A stretch of DNA of 5,970 nt, taken from positions 1 through 5,970 of the forward strand of contig CAYYZW010000179.1 in the NCBI GenBank assembly GCA_964476375.1. Reading direction: 5' to 3'. The position numbers were made by a program, and so were the translations under genes. This DNA is from SAT2750 sp964476375 (lineage in GTDB: Bacteria; Planctomycetota; Planctomycetia; Pirellulales; Pirellulaceae). Shown here in pieces: positions 1 to 5,970 of the stretch (the first letter of the stretch is position 1; every line of letters starts with the position of its first letter). Below the pieces are notes generated by a model, which did not search any database, was not told the DNA's origin, and was given only the letters and a program-made list of their open reading frames with translations.

Positions 1-1619
1 GTGGAGAGCAGAATATCACGGAGGCGGGAGAGCTGCGAAGTGAGGATGTGATCCGTGTCTCCGGCAGTGTGTCACCTCGTCCCGAAGGGACCGTCAATGA
101 CAAGCTCCCGACCGGGGAGATCGAGATGCGGGGGGCGTCGCTGGAGATCCTCAACAAGTCCCTGACACCTCCCTTCACCCCCTCGCAGCAGGACCTGCCA
201 GGTGAGGATTTGCGATTGAAATATCGTTTCCTGGACCTGCGGCGACCTGCCATGCAGGAGGTGATGACACTCAGGAACCAGATCGTCAAGGGAATGCGGG
301 ATTACTGCGAGGAGCATGATTTTGTCGATATCGAGACACCGATCCTGGGACGGAGTACCCCGGAAGGTGCCCGCGATTACCTGGTCCCCAGCCGTGTCCA
401 TCACGACCATTTTTATGCATTGCCCCAGTCCCCCCAGCTCTACAAGCAGATCATGATGGTGGCCGGTTACGACCGCTACGTGCAGGTTGCCCGCTGTTTC
501 CGTGACGAGGACCTGCGGGCCGATCGACAGCCCGAGTTTACCCAGCTTGACCTGGAAATGTCCTTTGTCGATTCGGACGACGTGATCGGCATCATCGATG
601 GTCTTGTGGCACGACTGGCCGATGAACTGCTGGGACTGGAGGTGGCGTTGCCACTTCCCCGCATCACCTACGATGAGGCAATGGAGCGATTCGGACATGA
701 TGCGCCGGACCTGCGATTTGGCATGGAGCTGATCGACTGTACCGACCTGGCAGCACAGAGCGAGTTCCGCGTTTTCCGCTCGGCAGCCGACAGCGGGGGG
801 CGATTGCGAGGAATCAACGCCAAGGGAGCGGCATCGGAGTTCTCCCGCAAGCGGATCGATGAACTGACGGACTATGTCAAACAGGATTTCGGCGCCGGTG
901 GACTGGCCTGGTTCCGTGTCGAGGAGGACGGTTCACTCTGGTCACCCTTTGCCAAGAACGTGGAGGAGGACGTGCTCTCGGGGATTGGGCAGCGGATGGA
1001 AGCGGAGCCTGGTGACCAGCTGTTCTTTATTGCTGACAGCTGGGAAGTCAGCTGCAAGGCCCTGGCGGGCGTGCGGCGGAGACTGGGGGCAGAGCTGGAA
1101 CTCTATGAACCCGGCCAGATGCACTTCTCCTGGGTGGTCGAGTTCCCGATGTTCGATCGGGATGAAGAGACGGGGTCCTGGGTCGCCATGCATCATCCCT
1201 TTACAGCGCCCCGCAGCCAGGATACTGAGCTGCTGGACAGCGATCCGGCTGCCTGCCGGGCCCAGGCTTATGACCTGGTGATCAACGGTTCCGAGGCGGG
1301 TGGTGGAACGATCCGGATCCATGACTCGGTCCAGCAGCAAAAGGTCTTTGACCTGCTGGGGCTCAACGCCGAGATGGCCACCGAGCGGTTCGGATTTCTG
1401 CTCGAGGCACTGCAATACGGTGCTCCCCCGCATGGTGGGATCGCCCTTGGAGTTGACCGCTGGGTGATGCTGTTTGCAGGATTGGATAATATCCGTGACT
1501 GTATCGCCTTTCCCAAGACACAGCGAGCCACCGACCTGATGACCGGCGCTCCGGGGGGCGTGGACAAGGCGCAACTGAAAGAACTCGGGATTCGCACGAT
1601 TCCCCGTGAGGAGAGCTGA
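1..1619 (+). CDS. aspS: Aspartate--tRNA ligase, 5'-truncated by window edge
   Basis: Class II aminoacyl-tRNA synthetase that activates aspartate with ATP and charges tRNA-Asp in the cytoplasm. The frame is open to the left edge (first full codon at base 3). About 538 residues are visible against roughly 590 in E. coli AspRS, so about 50-60 N-terminal residues and the true start lie outside. The visible order is: the end of the N-terminal anticodon-binding OB fold (to about base 170, including TGEIEM); the core with RLKYRFLDLRRP and motif 1 (VDIETPIL); the ALPQSPQLYKQ segment; motif 2 (FRDEDLRADRQPEFTQ, 498-545); the bacterial-type GAD insertion domain (about 720-1100); MHHPFTAP; GGGTIRIH; and motif 3 (GIALGVDR, 1437-1460) followed by DNIRDCIAFPKT. 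All signature segments look intact. The insertion domain marks it as bacterial type rather than archaeal/eukaryotic. Whether it is discriminating or also charges tRNA-Asn cannot be judged here. Its stop overlaps the pgk start. Confidence 0.97.
   Translation, partial: GEQNITEAGELRSEDVIRVSGSVSPRPEGTVNDKLPTGEIEMRGASLEILNKSLTPPFTPSQQDLPGEDLRLKYRFLDLRRPAMQEVMTLRNQIVKGMRDYCEEHDFVDIETPILGRSTPEGARDYLVPSRVHHDHFYALPQSPQLYKQIMMVAGYDRYVQVARCFRDEDLRADRQPEFTQLDLEMSFVDSDDVIGIIDGLVARLADELLGLEVALPLPRITYDEAMERFGHDAPDLRFGMELIDCTDLAAQSEFRVFRSAADSGGRLRGINAKGAASEFSRKRIDELTDYVKQDFGAGGLAWFRVEEDGSLWSPFAKNVEEDVLSGIGQRMEAEPGDQLFFIADSWEVSCKALAGVRRRLGAELELYEPGQMHFSWVVEFPMFDRDEETGSWVAMHHPFTAPRSQDTELLDSDPAACRAQAYDLVINGSEAGGGTIRIHDSVQQQKVFDLLGLNAEMATERFGFLLEALQYGAPPHGGIALGVDRWVMLFAGLDNIRDCIAFPKTQRATDLMTGAPGGVDKAQLKELGIRTIPREES
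1608..1613 (+). promoter_or_regulatory. Ribosome binding site for pgk
   Basis: GAGGAG lies inside the last codons of aspS and ends 5 bases before the pgk ATG at 1619. It is a good Shine-Dalgarno match at workable spacing and supports this start. Because it is embedded in the aspS coding region, ribosomes finishing aspS pass over it, which fits translational coupling. Confidence 0.7.
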
Positions 1620-2806
1620 TGGCGAAGAAGACCATCACGCACGTGGATGTTTCCGGCAAGCGGGTCCTGGTACGGGTTGATTTTAATGTTCCCCTGGATG
1701 ACGACGGCCAGATTACCGACGACCGTCGTATCGAGATGGCGCTTCCTACCATCCAGAGCGTGCTGGACAGGGATGGAAGCCTGATCCTGATGAGCCACCT
1801 GGGGCGTCCTGCAGGGGAAGGGCACGACCCCCGCTACTCCCTGGCACCGGTCGCCGCCCGGCTGTCGGAGTTGATCGAGGTCCCAGTGACGCTCGCCAGT
1901 GACACGGTTGGAGAGGATGCGCAGCAGAAGGCAGCCAGCCTGGCTCCTGGCGAGGTGCTGCTGCTGGAGAACCTTCGATTTCATCCGGGTGAAAAGGCGG
2001 GGAATGCGGAATTTGCCGGCTACCTGGCCGGGATGGCCGATGTCTATTGCAATAATGCATTTGGAACCTGTCACCGGACGGATGCGTCGATGCTGGGCGT
2101 GCCCGAGGCAATGGGCCCGAAGCCCAGGGTGGTGGGCTTCCTGGTAAGCCGCGAGATCCAGTACCTGGGCGATGCACTCAACAGCCCCCGGCGTCCTTTT
2201 GTTGCCATCCTGGGGGGAGCCAAGGTCTCGGACAAGATCTCGGTGATTCAGAACCTGCTGGGCATGTGTGACCAGGTGCTGATCGGCGGAGCGATGGCTT
2301 ACACCTTCTCCCTTGCCCAGGGAGGCCAGCTGGGCAAGAGCCTGGTCGAACCGGACAAGGTGGAACTGGCAACCGAGTTGCTCAGGCAGGGTGGAGACAA
2401 GCTGGTGTTGCCGGTCGACACGCACTGTGGTGATGATTTCAGCGGGGATTGCAACAAGCAGGTGGTCGAGGCAGGCCAGATCCCGGAAGGTTACGAGGGG
2501 TTTGATATTGGCCCCCGCACTGCGGACCAGTATGCCGCGATTCTCAGTACGGCCGGGACGGTTGTCTGGAACGGCCCGATGGGGGTTTTTGAGATGCCTC
2601 CTTTTGACGAGGGAACCCGCCGGGTTGCGGAGGCCATTGCCACGAGCGAGGCGACCAGTATCATCGGTGGCGGTGACAGCGCGGCGGCCATTGAACAGCT
2701 GGGATTTGCTGACCGGGTCTCGCATGTGAGTACCGGGGGCGGGGCGAGTCTGGCAATGCTCGAGGGACAGAGTTTTGCCGCAGTGGATATCCTGGATGAT
2801 ATTTAA
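1619..2806 (+). CDS. pgk: Phosphoglycerate kinase
   Basis: Catalyses reversible phosphate transfer between 1,3-bisphosphoglycerate and ADP, giving 3-phosphoglycerate and ATP in glycolysis (reverse in gluconeogenesis); cytoplasmic and monomeric in most bacteria. The 395-residue length is typical. N-terminal 3-phosphoglycerate-binding domain: signature RVLVRVDFNVP (residues 15-25), MSHLGRP, ENLRFHPGE and FGTCHRTDAS. C-terminal nucleotide-binding domain: GGAKVSDK (199-206), WNGPMGVFE (from 317), GGGDS (350-354) and VSTGGGAS (from 370). The ATG at 1619 is supported by GAGGAG five bases upstream and by the normal N-terminus MAKKTITHVDVSGKRV. The start shares one base with the aspS stop (TGATG). 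One oddity: the usually near-invariant NDAFG reads NNAFG, with Asn at residue 146. All other hallmark motifs are present, so the enzyme is expected to be functional. Confidence 0.98.
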   Translation: MAKKTITHVDVSGKRVLVRVDFNVPLDDDGQITDDRRIEMALPTIQSVLDRDGSLILMSHLGRPAGEGHDPRYSLAPVAARLSELIEVPVTLASDTVGEDAQQKAASLAPGEVLLLENLRFHPGEKAGNAEFAGYLAGMADVYCNNAFGTCHRTDASMLGVPEAMGPKPRVVGFLVSREIQYLGDALNSPRRPFVAILGGAKVSDKISVIQNLLGMCDQVLIGGAMAYTFSLAQGGQLGKSLVEPDKVELATELLRQGGDKLVLPVDTHCGDDFSGDCNKQVVEAGQIPEGYEGFDIGPRTADQYAAILSTAGTVVWNGPMGVFEMPPFDEGTRRVAEAIATSEATSIIGGGDSAAAIEQLGFADRVSHVSTGGGASLAMLEGQSFAAVDILDDI

Positions 2807-2807
2807 C

Positions 2808-2826
2808 CTGTTCCCATGCGGAACAG
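2808..2826 (+). repeat. Perfect 7-bp inverted repeat (hairpin) between pgk and the esterase gene
   Basis: CTGTTCC (2808-2814) and GGAACAG (2820-2826) are exact reverse complements around the 5-base loop CATGC. The hairpin starts two bases after the pgk stop codon and ends directly before the AGGAG of the next gene. No T-run follows, so it is not a canonical intrinsic terminator. It could stabilise or process the mRNA 3' of pgk, attenuate transcription weakly, or influence access to the adjacent Shine-Dalgarno. The repeat is seen directly; any function is inferred. Confidence 0.55.
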
Positions 2827-2831
2827 AGGAG
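2827..2831 (+). promoter_or_regulatory. Ribosome binding site that decides the esterase start
   Basis: AGGAG (within AGAGGAG, 2825-2831) sits 9 bases before the ATG at 2841 and directly abuts another in-frame ATG at 2832. The spacing favours 2841, which also gives a textbook signal peptide beginning MKWIR. It lies at the foot of the hairpin at 2808-2826. Confidence 0.6.
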
Positions 2832-2840
2832 ATGGATGAA

Positions 2841-3728
2841 ATGAAATGGATTCGATTGCTGCCGCTTTTCCTTTTCCTGCTGGCCAGCGGTGGACTGGCT
2901 GCTGTCGAACCGTCGGTCCACCTGCTCTGGCCGGACGGGGCCCCGGGGGCGCTGGGCGATGCGGACAAGGACAAGCCGCGACTGCTGGCCTACCTGCCGG
3001 AGAAAGAAAAAGCGAATGGCTCGGCCATCGTGATCTGCCCCGGCGGAGGCTATGGCAACCTGGCGATGGGGCACGAGGGACACGAGATTGCGGCCTGGGC
3101 GAATTCCCTTGGTGCCGCCGGACTGATCCTGGATTACCGGCACCGCGGCAAGGGATATGGCCATCCTCATCCACTGATGGATGCCCGGCGGGGGGTGCGG
3201 TTGGCTCGTCACAACAGCAAGGACTGGGGTATTGATCCGGAGAAGATCGGGATCCTTGGATTCAGTGCGGGAGGACACCTGGCGTCCTCGGCGCTGACTC
3301 ATTTTGAAGCGGGCAAGGCGGATGCGAGGGATCCGGTAGAGCGATACTCGTCTCGCCCGGATTTTGGAGTGCTCTGTTACCCGGTGATTGCCTTTGACGA
3401 GCCATATACTCACCGGGGGTCGCAGCGCAACCTTCTGGGAGCCGATGCGGACAAGGAGCTGGTCAGGTCGATGTCGAGTGAAAAGCAGGTGAGCGACAAG
3501 ACTCCTCCCACGTTTCTCTGGCATACCAGCGAGGACAGGGGGGTCCCGCCGGAGAACAGCGTGCAATTCTACCTGGCCTTAAAGCGGGCCGGTGTTCCTG
3601 CTGAACTGCATGTTTTCGAAAAAGGCCGTCACGGTGTGGGCCTGGCCAGGAATATTCCTGGTACCTCGGCCTGGCCTGCCCGCTGCGCCGACTGGCTGCG
3701 GGTCCGGGGCGTCCTGCCAACTCGCTGA
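2841..3728 (+). CDS. Secreted alpha/beta hydrolase, acetylxylan-esterase-like
   Basis: Serine hydrolase of the alpha/beta fold (esterase/lipase COG0657, BD-FAE/acetylxylan-esterase-like group), predicted to cleave small ester groups, possibly acetyl groups on polysaccharides. From ATG 2841 it has 295 residues. Residues 1-21 form a signal peptide (MKWIR, then LLPLFLFLLASGGLAA) with likely cleavage near A20/A21, so the product is probably exported; no lipobox cysteine is seen. PGGGY (67-71) matches the oxyanion-hole region. The nucleophile is S142 in GFSAG (140-144). Likely triad partners are D232 (TSEDRGVPP) and H264 (KGRHGVG), in the correct order and spacing. In-frame ATGs at 2775 (inside pgk) and 2832 (touching the ribosome binding site) are less likely starts. 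It lies 34 bases after pgk on the same strand and may be co-transcribed, although its role seems unrelated. The fold and triad are secure; the natural substrate is not. A sialic-acid esterase-like or generic carboxylesterase role is possible. Confidence 0.88.
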   Translation: MKWIRLLPLFLFLLASGGLAAVEPSVHLLWPDGAPGALGDADKDKPRLLAYLPEKEKANGSAIVICPGGGYGNLAMGHEGHEIAAWANSLGAAGLILDYRHRGKGYGHPHPLMDARRGVRLARHNSKDWGIDPEKIGILGFSAGGHLASSALTHFEAGKADARDPVERYSSRPDFGVLCYPVIAFDEPYTHRGSQRNLLGADADKELVRSMSSEKQVSDKTPPTFLWHTSEDRGVPPENSVQFYLALKRAGVPAELHVFEKGRHGVGLARNIPGTSAWPARCADWLRVRGVLPTR

Positions 3729-3751
3729 CCACGACTACTCTTGGTCGGCGA
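3722..3751. terminator. Possible bidirectional hairpin over the two convergent stop codons
   Basis: TCGCTGACCA (3722-3731) and TGGTCGGCGA (3742-3751) are reverse complements except at one position, around a 10-base loop. In the plus-strand RNA the odd position is a U-G wobble, giving a continuous 10-bp stem; in the minus-strand RNA it is an A-C mismatch. The left arm contains the esterase TGA (3726-3728) and the loop contains the macroglobulin TAG (3735-3737). No T-tract follows on either strand, so it is not a canonical Rho-independent terminator. The location suggests a role in ending transcription or insulating the convergent genes. The structure is seen; the function is inferred. Confidence 0.4.
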
Positions 3752-5970
3752 TGCGGACCTTGATCTCGTCGGAGTTCCCCTTCAGTTCCGGTGCGTACAT
3801 GGCATAGGCGATGGTTGGCAGGGCACTGAACTTGCCCGGGATCTCGGCCCGAACCCGGTAAGAGACGCTGTGCCGCCCGCGTGGCAGCTGCCGCAGGAAG
3901 AAGGAGACCCGGTCGTCACGCATCTCGCGGTAGGCACCGAGGCCGGAACGGTCGTAGCCGCTGCGGACATCGACCGGCTCAAACCCGGCCGCCTTGCGGT
4001 CCTCGAACAACACGTACTCGTAGTCATTCTTGCTCTCGATCTCCAGTTCGATCTCCACCAGGTCGCCGCTGGTGACCAGTCCCAGGTTCTCGATCGGGAC
4101 CCGTTCGTATTTCTCGACCTTCTGGCTGGCTGCCTGTCCCCGGCTGCCCGGAACCGGGATCTCCTGGTCCACCGGGACCAGCTTGTAGTACTTTCGGTCG
4201 ACCTTCACCTCCAGCCCGGCTGCTGTGATGTGATCCTCGAGGGTGAAGTTGGTCAGGTAGGTGTTGAAGTAGACCGGCCCCTCACCGCGCCGCCTGAGCT
4301 CGACCTCGTGGGCACCACTGGTAAGTTCCTCGCCGGAGAGTACGAACTTGTTGTCAAAACTGAACAGGTTGTCCTCGTTGATCGCCACTTCCTGCTTCTT
4401 CTCACCATCCAGCCAGACCTCGACCACCATGTTGGGCCGTGTCTCGCCAGTCGCCGCGAGGTACTCTCCGAAGGCTTCCACGCAGATCGCCGTGTCACGG
4501 GTCGATTTCCAGTAGGTGGCATGCTTGCGGTTATTGAGCAGGTACTTGACCAGCCTGGATGCCTGCACGCTCTGGGGTTTGACCCGTGCCAGCAGCTTCA
4601 GGTAATAAGCGTTGGCCTCGATTTCACTGCCGTACCAGTACCACCAGGAACTCCCCTCCGGTAATTTCAGGTAGGCCGTTTCATTCTCGACGTCCTGGAT
4701 GAGGAACTGCTCGATGTTCTGCACCAGCATGTCGAGCATCTCCTGCTGGTCCTGTGTCTCCAGTGCCAGGGCGAACATCGCCTTGCTGTAGACGGCAAGC
4801 TGGATGCGGTCACGGTAGAGGAAGTCTCGCATCTCGGTGTTATCCTGACCGGCATCGACCAGCACCATGTAGACCATCGCGTCCAGGTTGCCGGCCTGTC
4901 TTTTCCAGGGCTTTTTCTTTGCCGGCGCATTCTTGAGCTTCTGGACTTCCTCCGCCTGGTACTTGGTCAGCCAGGCCAGCCCGCGGTCAAGCACCTCTGG
5001 CGCAATGGCGACGTCGTTCTGGCGGGCAATCTGCAGCCCGTGGACGACCACGCTGGTGGTATGGGGATAGCTGTGCTGGCGGGGGCCGCTAAACCAGCCC
5101 CAGCCCCCGTCACGGTTCTGCATGCTGGTCAATCGCTTCAGTCCCTCACGGACCATCCGGTCCAGTTCGTCCTCGTCAAAGACGGGATTGCGGTCAAAGC
5201 GTTTCCATCCGGCTGCCCTTTCCCGGTCATCGCCGATCTCCTGGGCATTGAGATTCGTCCGTGTCTGCTGGATCTGGGCCAGGTTGAGGTTCATCTCCAG
5301 CAGGATCTTCTGGGTGATGACCGAGGGGAGGAAGCGGTTCAGGGTCTGCTCGGTGCAGCCGTAGGGATACTCGGCCAGGTATGGCAGGGCGTCGACCATT
5401 GCCGCCGCCAGGCTGGGGGAGTAGCGGATCTCCAGCATCGACTGTTCGATCTGCCGCTCCTGGGGGACGTTGATCGAGACGTGTGCCTGCTGTCCATCCG
5501 GCCGGATCGTGCCGGCCCAGGATTCTGTCTTGAGAATCCCGTGCACGTGACAGGGGAAAGTCATCTCCATGGCATCCGATTCCTCGTCGGTCAGCGCCAG
5601 CATGCGTACCGTGGCCATCCCCTCGCGTTCGACCTTGACCCGCCAGTCAACACGGCTTTCGCCGTCTGCCGGGACACGGACCGTGACGGTCAGTGGGTCG
5701 AGCGAGAGCAGTTGGTCGCCATCGAGTTCCAGCGAAACACGCACATCCTTGTCCGTTGCCAGGTAGTTGTGCACGTTGGCCGAGAGCACCACCTCGTCCT
5801 TTTGGGTAAAGAAGCGGGGCGCCTGCAGGCGGAGGATCACGTTCTTGCGGGTCACCACCTCGGCATGCCCCTCGCCCACGTTGGTGCCATGGCCCATCCC
5901 CCAGGCATTGATTTTCCAGGTGGTCATATTTTCCGGCATCGGGAAGGTGACCTCGGCGATCCCCGTGGCG
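3735..5970 (-). CDS. Bacterial alpha-2-macroglobulin family protein with thioester motif, N-terminus cut by window edge
   Basis: C-terminal 744 residues of a large protein whose frame is still open at the right edge; family members commonly exceed 1,500 residues. Bacterial macroglobulins are envelope or periplasmic proteins thought to trap attacking proteases through a reactive thioester. Reading from 5969 downward: the A2M segment (FPMPENMTTWKINAWGM); beta-sandwich macroglobulin domains; the thioester motif PYGCTEQ (5346-5366, Cys codon 5355-5357, Gln codon 5346-5348); the alpha-helical thioester domain with QNRDGGWGWF (about 5091-5120) and STRDTAICVEAF; a Lys-rich loop (4896-4940); then the C-terminal macroglobulin/receptor-like domain ending in YAMYAPELKGNSDEIKVRIADQE. 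The first Met at 5939 is internal, because upstream codons continue the conserved domain. The CxEQ motif places it with thioester-containing members rather than those that have lost the Cys. The signal peptide or lipobox, bait region and any pbpC neighbour lie outside. It converges on the esterase gene, with 6 bases between stop codons. Confidence 0.93.
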   Translation of the reverse strand, partial: ATGIAEVTFPMPENMTTWKINAWGMGHGTNVGEGHAEVVTRKNVILRLQAPRFFTQKDEVVLSANVHNYLATDKDVRVSLELDGDQLLSLDPLTVTVRVPADGESRVDWRVKVEREGMATVRMLALTDEESDAMEMTFPCHVHGILKTESWAGTIRPDGQQAHVSINVPQERQIEQSMLEIRYSPSLAAAMVDALPYLAEYPYGCTEQTLNRFLPSVITQKILLEMNLNLAQIQQTRTNLNAQEIGDDRERAAGWKRFDRNPVFDEDELDRMVREGLKRLTSMQNRDGGWGWFSGPRQHSYPHTTSVVVHGLQIARQNDVAIAPEVLDRGLAWLTKYQAEEVQKLKNAPAKKKPWKRQAGNLDAMVYMVLVDAGQDNTEMRDFLYRDRIQLAVYSKAMFALALETQDQQEMLDMLVQNIEQFLIQDVENETAYLKLPEGSSWWYWYGSEIEANAYYLKLLARVKPQSVQASRLVKYLLNNRKHATYWKSTRDTAICVEAFGEYLAATGETRPNMVVEVWLDGEKKQEVAINEDNLFSFDNKFVLSGEELTSGAHEVELRRRGEGPVYFNTYLTNFTLEDHITAAGLEVKVDRKYYKLVPVDQEIPVPGSRGQAASQKVEKYERVPIENLGLVTSGDLVEIELEIESKNDYEYVLFEDRKAAGFEPVDVRSGYDRSGLGAYREMRDDRVSFFLRQLPRGRHSVSYRVRAEIPGKFSALPTIAYAMYAPELKGNSDEIKVRIADQE

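Noticed and set aside
48..50. GTG at 48 as the start of aspS
   Set aside because: The frame stays open to the left edge, and the codons before it (ending GELRSEDV) continue the AspRS OB-fold homology, so this is an internal valine.
72..698. 208-codon open frame on the minus strand opposite aspS
   Set aside because: It is fully antisense to the conserved AspRS catalytic core and has no family features.
2775..2834. ATG at 2775 or 2832 as the start of the esterase
   Set aside because: 2775 lies inside pgk and would put a non-signal-like extension ahead of the signal peptide; 2832 directly touches the Shine-Dalgarno with no spacing. ATG 2841 has 9-base spacing and a clean signal peptide.
1268..2974. 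568-codon open frame on the minus strand across pgk and the end of aspS
   Set aside because: It lies antisense to two unmistakable housekeeping genes, has no recognisable domains and is rich in Arg, Pro, Ser, Gln and His, as expected for an opposite-strand shadow in GC-rich coding DNA.
2661..3566. 301-codon open frame on the minus strand opposite the esterase gene
   Set aside because: The esterase on the plus strand has a signal peptide, nucleophile elbow and full triad; the opposite frame has no domain features.
3741..4664. 307-codon open frame on the plus strand opposite the macroglobulin gene
   Set aside because: It is antisense to a confidently identified protein, repetitive in Asp, Leu, Val and Gln from complementary codons, and lacks any recognisable motif.
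5937..5939. ATG at 5939 (minus strand) as the start of the macroglobulin
   Set aside because: The upstream codons (ATGIAEVTFP) read in frame into the conserved MPENMTTW segment, so the gene continues beyond the window.
1..5970. tRNA genes, CRISPR array, insertion sequence or phage genes
   Set aside because: Looked for in gaps and as repeats. The only non-coding stretches are 34 and 6 bases long, and no repeated units, terminal inverted repeats or transposase/integrase motifs were seen.

Overview
The window reads as an ordinary, densely coded chromosomal segment of a GC-rich bacterium. A planctomycete or close relative is the best guess. This rests on the style of the proteins: a secreted acetylxylan-esterase-like hydrolase, a large thioester alpha-2-macroglobulin, and a Pgk with an FGTCHRTDAS segment. 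It was not tested by any search. Four protein genes fill almost all of the sequence, and both outer genes are cut by the window edges. I saw no RNA gene, mobile element, CRISPR array or phage gene.

Layout: bases 1-1619 (+) hold the C-terminal nine-tenths of aspartyl-tRNA synthetase (aspS). Its TGA overlaps the ATG of phosphoglycerate kinase (pgk, 1619-2806, +) by one base. After a 34-base gap that holds a perfect 7-bp hairpin and a Shine-Dalgarno sequence comes a signal-peptide-bearing alpha/beta hydrolase (2841-3728, +). Converging on it, with only 6 bases between the stop codons, is the C-terminal part of a bacterial alpha-2-macroglobulin (3735-5970, -), which runs off the right edge. An imperfect 10-bp inverted repeat covers both stop codons at the convergence point.

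Functionally, aspS and pgk are housekeeping genes (translation, glycolysis) that look co-transcribed and translationally coupled. The esterase follows closely on the same strand and may share the transcript, but its product is probably exported and acts on ester substrates such as acetylated polysaccharides. The macroglobulin is a separate, convergent unit, thought in bacteria to trap foreign proteases in the periplasm or at the envelope.

I found no convincing undescribed system. The points most worth a second look are the aspS-pgk coupling, the two hairpins, an Asp-to-Asn change in a conserved Pgk segment, and the intact thioester motif in the macroglobulin.
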